A DNA stretch of 64,000 nt from positions 5,518,001-5,582,000 of the forward strand of contig CAJFCV020000004.1 in the NCBI GenBank assembly GCA_904066235.2, read 5' to 3'. The notes below the pieces were generated by a model, which was not told the origin of the DNA, searched no databases, and was given only the letters and a program-made list of their open reading frames with translations. Positions 62,493-64,000 of this stretch are shown one piece after another. Positions within the stretch are counted from its first letter, which is position 1; every line of letters starts with the position of its first letter. Made by a program: the position numbers and the translations under genes. Source of the DNA: Bursaphelenchus xylophilus. Its lineage: Eukaryota; Nematoda; Chromadorea; Rhabditida; Aphelenchoididae.

Positions 62493-63964
62493 ATGTTCCC
62501 ACCCGCATATACGTTGACCGTCTTGGTCCTCACACTGTTACAATTCTCATTCGACAAGAATTTCAGAAACGTATGTGAGAAAGAAGGACTCGGCCAGGTG
62601 GGTAACATAATATCTTAATCTTATGGGTTTCCAGACAAATGCGACCTCGGCCTGTCAGAATAATCGGGATAGGAAGGAAATACGGCAGCTAAATGATAAT
62701 GAACTGACCTACTTCATCAATATTTATAATGAAAACCTTTTGAATAACAACACTCAACAATGGGGCGATGAAATCAGCGAGTTGGGAGTTGTACAAATGT
62801 AAGTTATACACGTCTTTTTACAAAAAAAAAACATTTTTAAGATTCGACGAATTACTGGAGAAAAAACTAAAAACTCCTTATTGGGATTACCGGATAGACC
62901 TAAATCTCTCAGATCCTTCATCAGGAGCCATCTGGGATGATCCCCGATTCTCCAAAGTCTCCGAGGCTGTAGACGCTCAATGGCTTGCCGAATTTATAAA
63001 CAACGATATACAAGAGGACTCAAATGATTTCTTCGACGACCCTAATATTGATCTATGGAAAAGAAGAGCAGAAGCATTAAATGCCATGAGAAAGGTAAAA
63101 GGAAACGATGTCTTCTGGCATCTCTTAATTCTGGTATCTATTGAAACGGGGATTGATCAGCAACGGATAATCATCAATAAGACAAACTGTGCGGAGTATC
63201 ACACGCTTTACTGGAACGGAACACATTGCACGTCGTACCTTCGAGATGGAGCTCACTGTCTTTCGAACAGCGAGTGTGTTACCAAACAATGTAACAGACA
63301 AGTATGTGGAGTTAAAAAACTTATAACAACTACCACATCAACCACACCATCGCCAACTCCGCAGTCCTTTACTACTTCATACAAAATACCCCCAATCGTT
63401 TATCCAACCCAGTCCAATCTAGCAGAAAATGCGACTAATCTAGCCGAAATCAGTCACAAGAATTTTCCATGGATGACGACAGAATTCTTGGCCAAGGAGT
63501 TAGAACCCCCACCCAAATTTACCCTATCAAAAAGCCAGAAATCAGAAAAGAAAAAGAAATCCAAGAAAAGGAAACATAAGAAAGGAAGGACTACTGTGGC
63601 TACAACGGAGCCTACTTTCTATGATCAGATACCTCCAACAACTCTGGAGACAGCCCCGACGTTACCTGGAACTTCGCCGCCTGAGGCACTAAACGAAACC
63701 AACACTCCAATTGAACCTGAGAGATATGAAGCAGATACTCTTGATGCGCTCCTAGTCTACATGCCCAAGGCAAAAGAACCTGCAGGCATGATCCCCTGGA
63801 CCAATCGGATGCCCTTTCGAATGGCTTATTTTTCATTTACGATCATCGAAGGAGGTCTGGGGAAGAATCGGAAACTTAAAGAAAAGGGAGCCAGGAGATC
63901 CAAAGGGGCTAGAATTTATGTTAAAGGATTAGATATGCCCTCAGGGTATAAGCAAGTAACACAG
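62493..63964 (+). CDS. Tyrosinase-family secreted protein lacking visible copper ligands (3' end outside window)
   Basis: Exons 62493-62597, 62635-62798 and 62842-63964 join in phase (464 codons); a CAG|GTAGGT donor at 63964 shows it continues. ATG 62493 opens a signal peptide (AYTLTVLVLTLLQFSF). Family marks are DRKEIRQLNDNELTYF, TPYWDYRIDLNLSDPSSGAI and the cysteine module after the catalytic domain (CAEYHTLYWNGTHCTSYL, CLSNSEC, CNRQVCG). The usual CuA segment with AFLPWHRxxL is absent: sequence passes from WGDEISELGVVQ straight to FDELLEKKLKTPYWD. The CuB-like site reads NDVFWHLLILVS instead of DPxFxLHH. A Thr/Pro-rich linker and a Lys-rich block follow. It is probably a pseudoenzyme, or missing exons have been overlooked. 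Confidence 0.7.
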
Positions 63965-64000
63965 GTAGGTCGTCTTGGATTATAACAATTCTATAATCTC

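Noticed and set aside
1..64000. tRNA, rRNA, CRISPR, riboswitch and bacterial or viral features
   Set aside because: No cloverleaf with A and B boxes, no rRNA-like sequence and no spaced direct-repeat array was noticed. The 162-bp repeat lacks unique spacers, so it is not a CRISPR.

Overview
The window is a gene-dense stretch of an animal nuclear genome, most likely from a nematode. Introns are mostly 35-130 bp with T-rich TTTTAG/TTTCAG acceptors. Several start codons sit directly behind an unpaired splice acceptor, as expected for spliced-leader trans-splicing. The genes are conserved animal families (ANKHD1/mask, NFU1, an IL-17 receptor, SNX9-type sorting nexin, SLC17 transporter, dynamitin, NOL10, PHD-SET protein, cadherin, IFT22, plexin, PNPLA8, tyrosinase). 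No bacterial, viral or CRISPR features were seen. Species cannot be named from the sequence alone.

Layout. 1-6.1 kb (+): 3' part of a mask/ANKHD1 gene, its 5' end cut by the window edge. 6.7-7.6 kb (+): complete mitochondrial iron-sulfur scaffold NFU1. 7.6-11.9 kb: non-coding, with MITE-like pieces. 11.9-15.4 kb (+): complete IL-17 receptor-like gene (10 exons, 803 aa, SEFIR domain) with a pre-miRNA-like hairpin in its longest intron. 16.0-19.3 kb (-): SH3-PX-BAR sorting nexin. 21.3-24.3 kb (-): SLC17-type MFS transporter carrying two inverted-repeat elements in one intron. 24.6-25.7 kb (-): dynamitin. 25.8-32.1 kb (-): NOL10, with one intron almost entirely made of a 3 kb fold-back repeat. 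A 0.38 kb divergent promoter separates NOL10 from a PHD-SET chromatin gene (32.4-35.8 or 37.0 kb, +). 37.4-42.0 kb (-): cadherin. 44.5-46.0 kb (-): IFT22. 46.0-52.5 kb: long gene-free region. 52.5-60.8 kb (+): complete plexin (14 exons, 1889 aa). 61.5-62.0 kb (-): last exon of a PNPLA8-type phospholipase. 62.5-64 kb (+): tyrosinase-family gene without visible copper-ligand histidines, running off the window.

The genes do not form one pathway. NOL10 and dynamitin are head-to-tail 138 bp apart, with a poly(A)-like signal and then a splice acceptor abutting the dynamitin ATG, which looks like a nematode operon. The least ordinary features are the fold-back element with dimeric 162-bp internal repeats inside the NOL10 intron, the intronic hairpin in the IL-17 receptor gene, several inverted-repeat families, and the tyrosinase-like gene lying opposite an orphan phospholipase exon.
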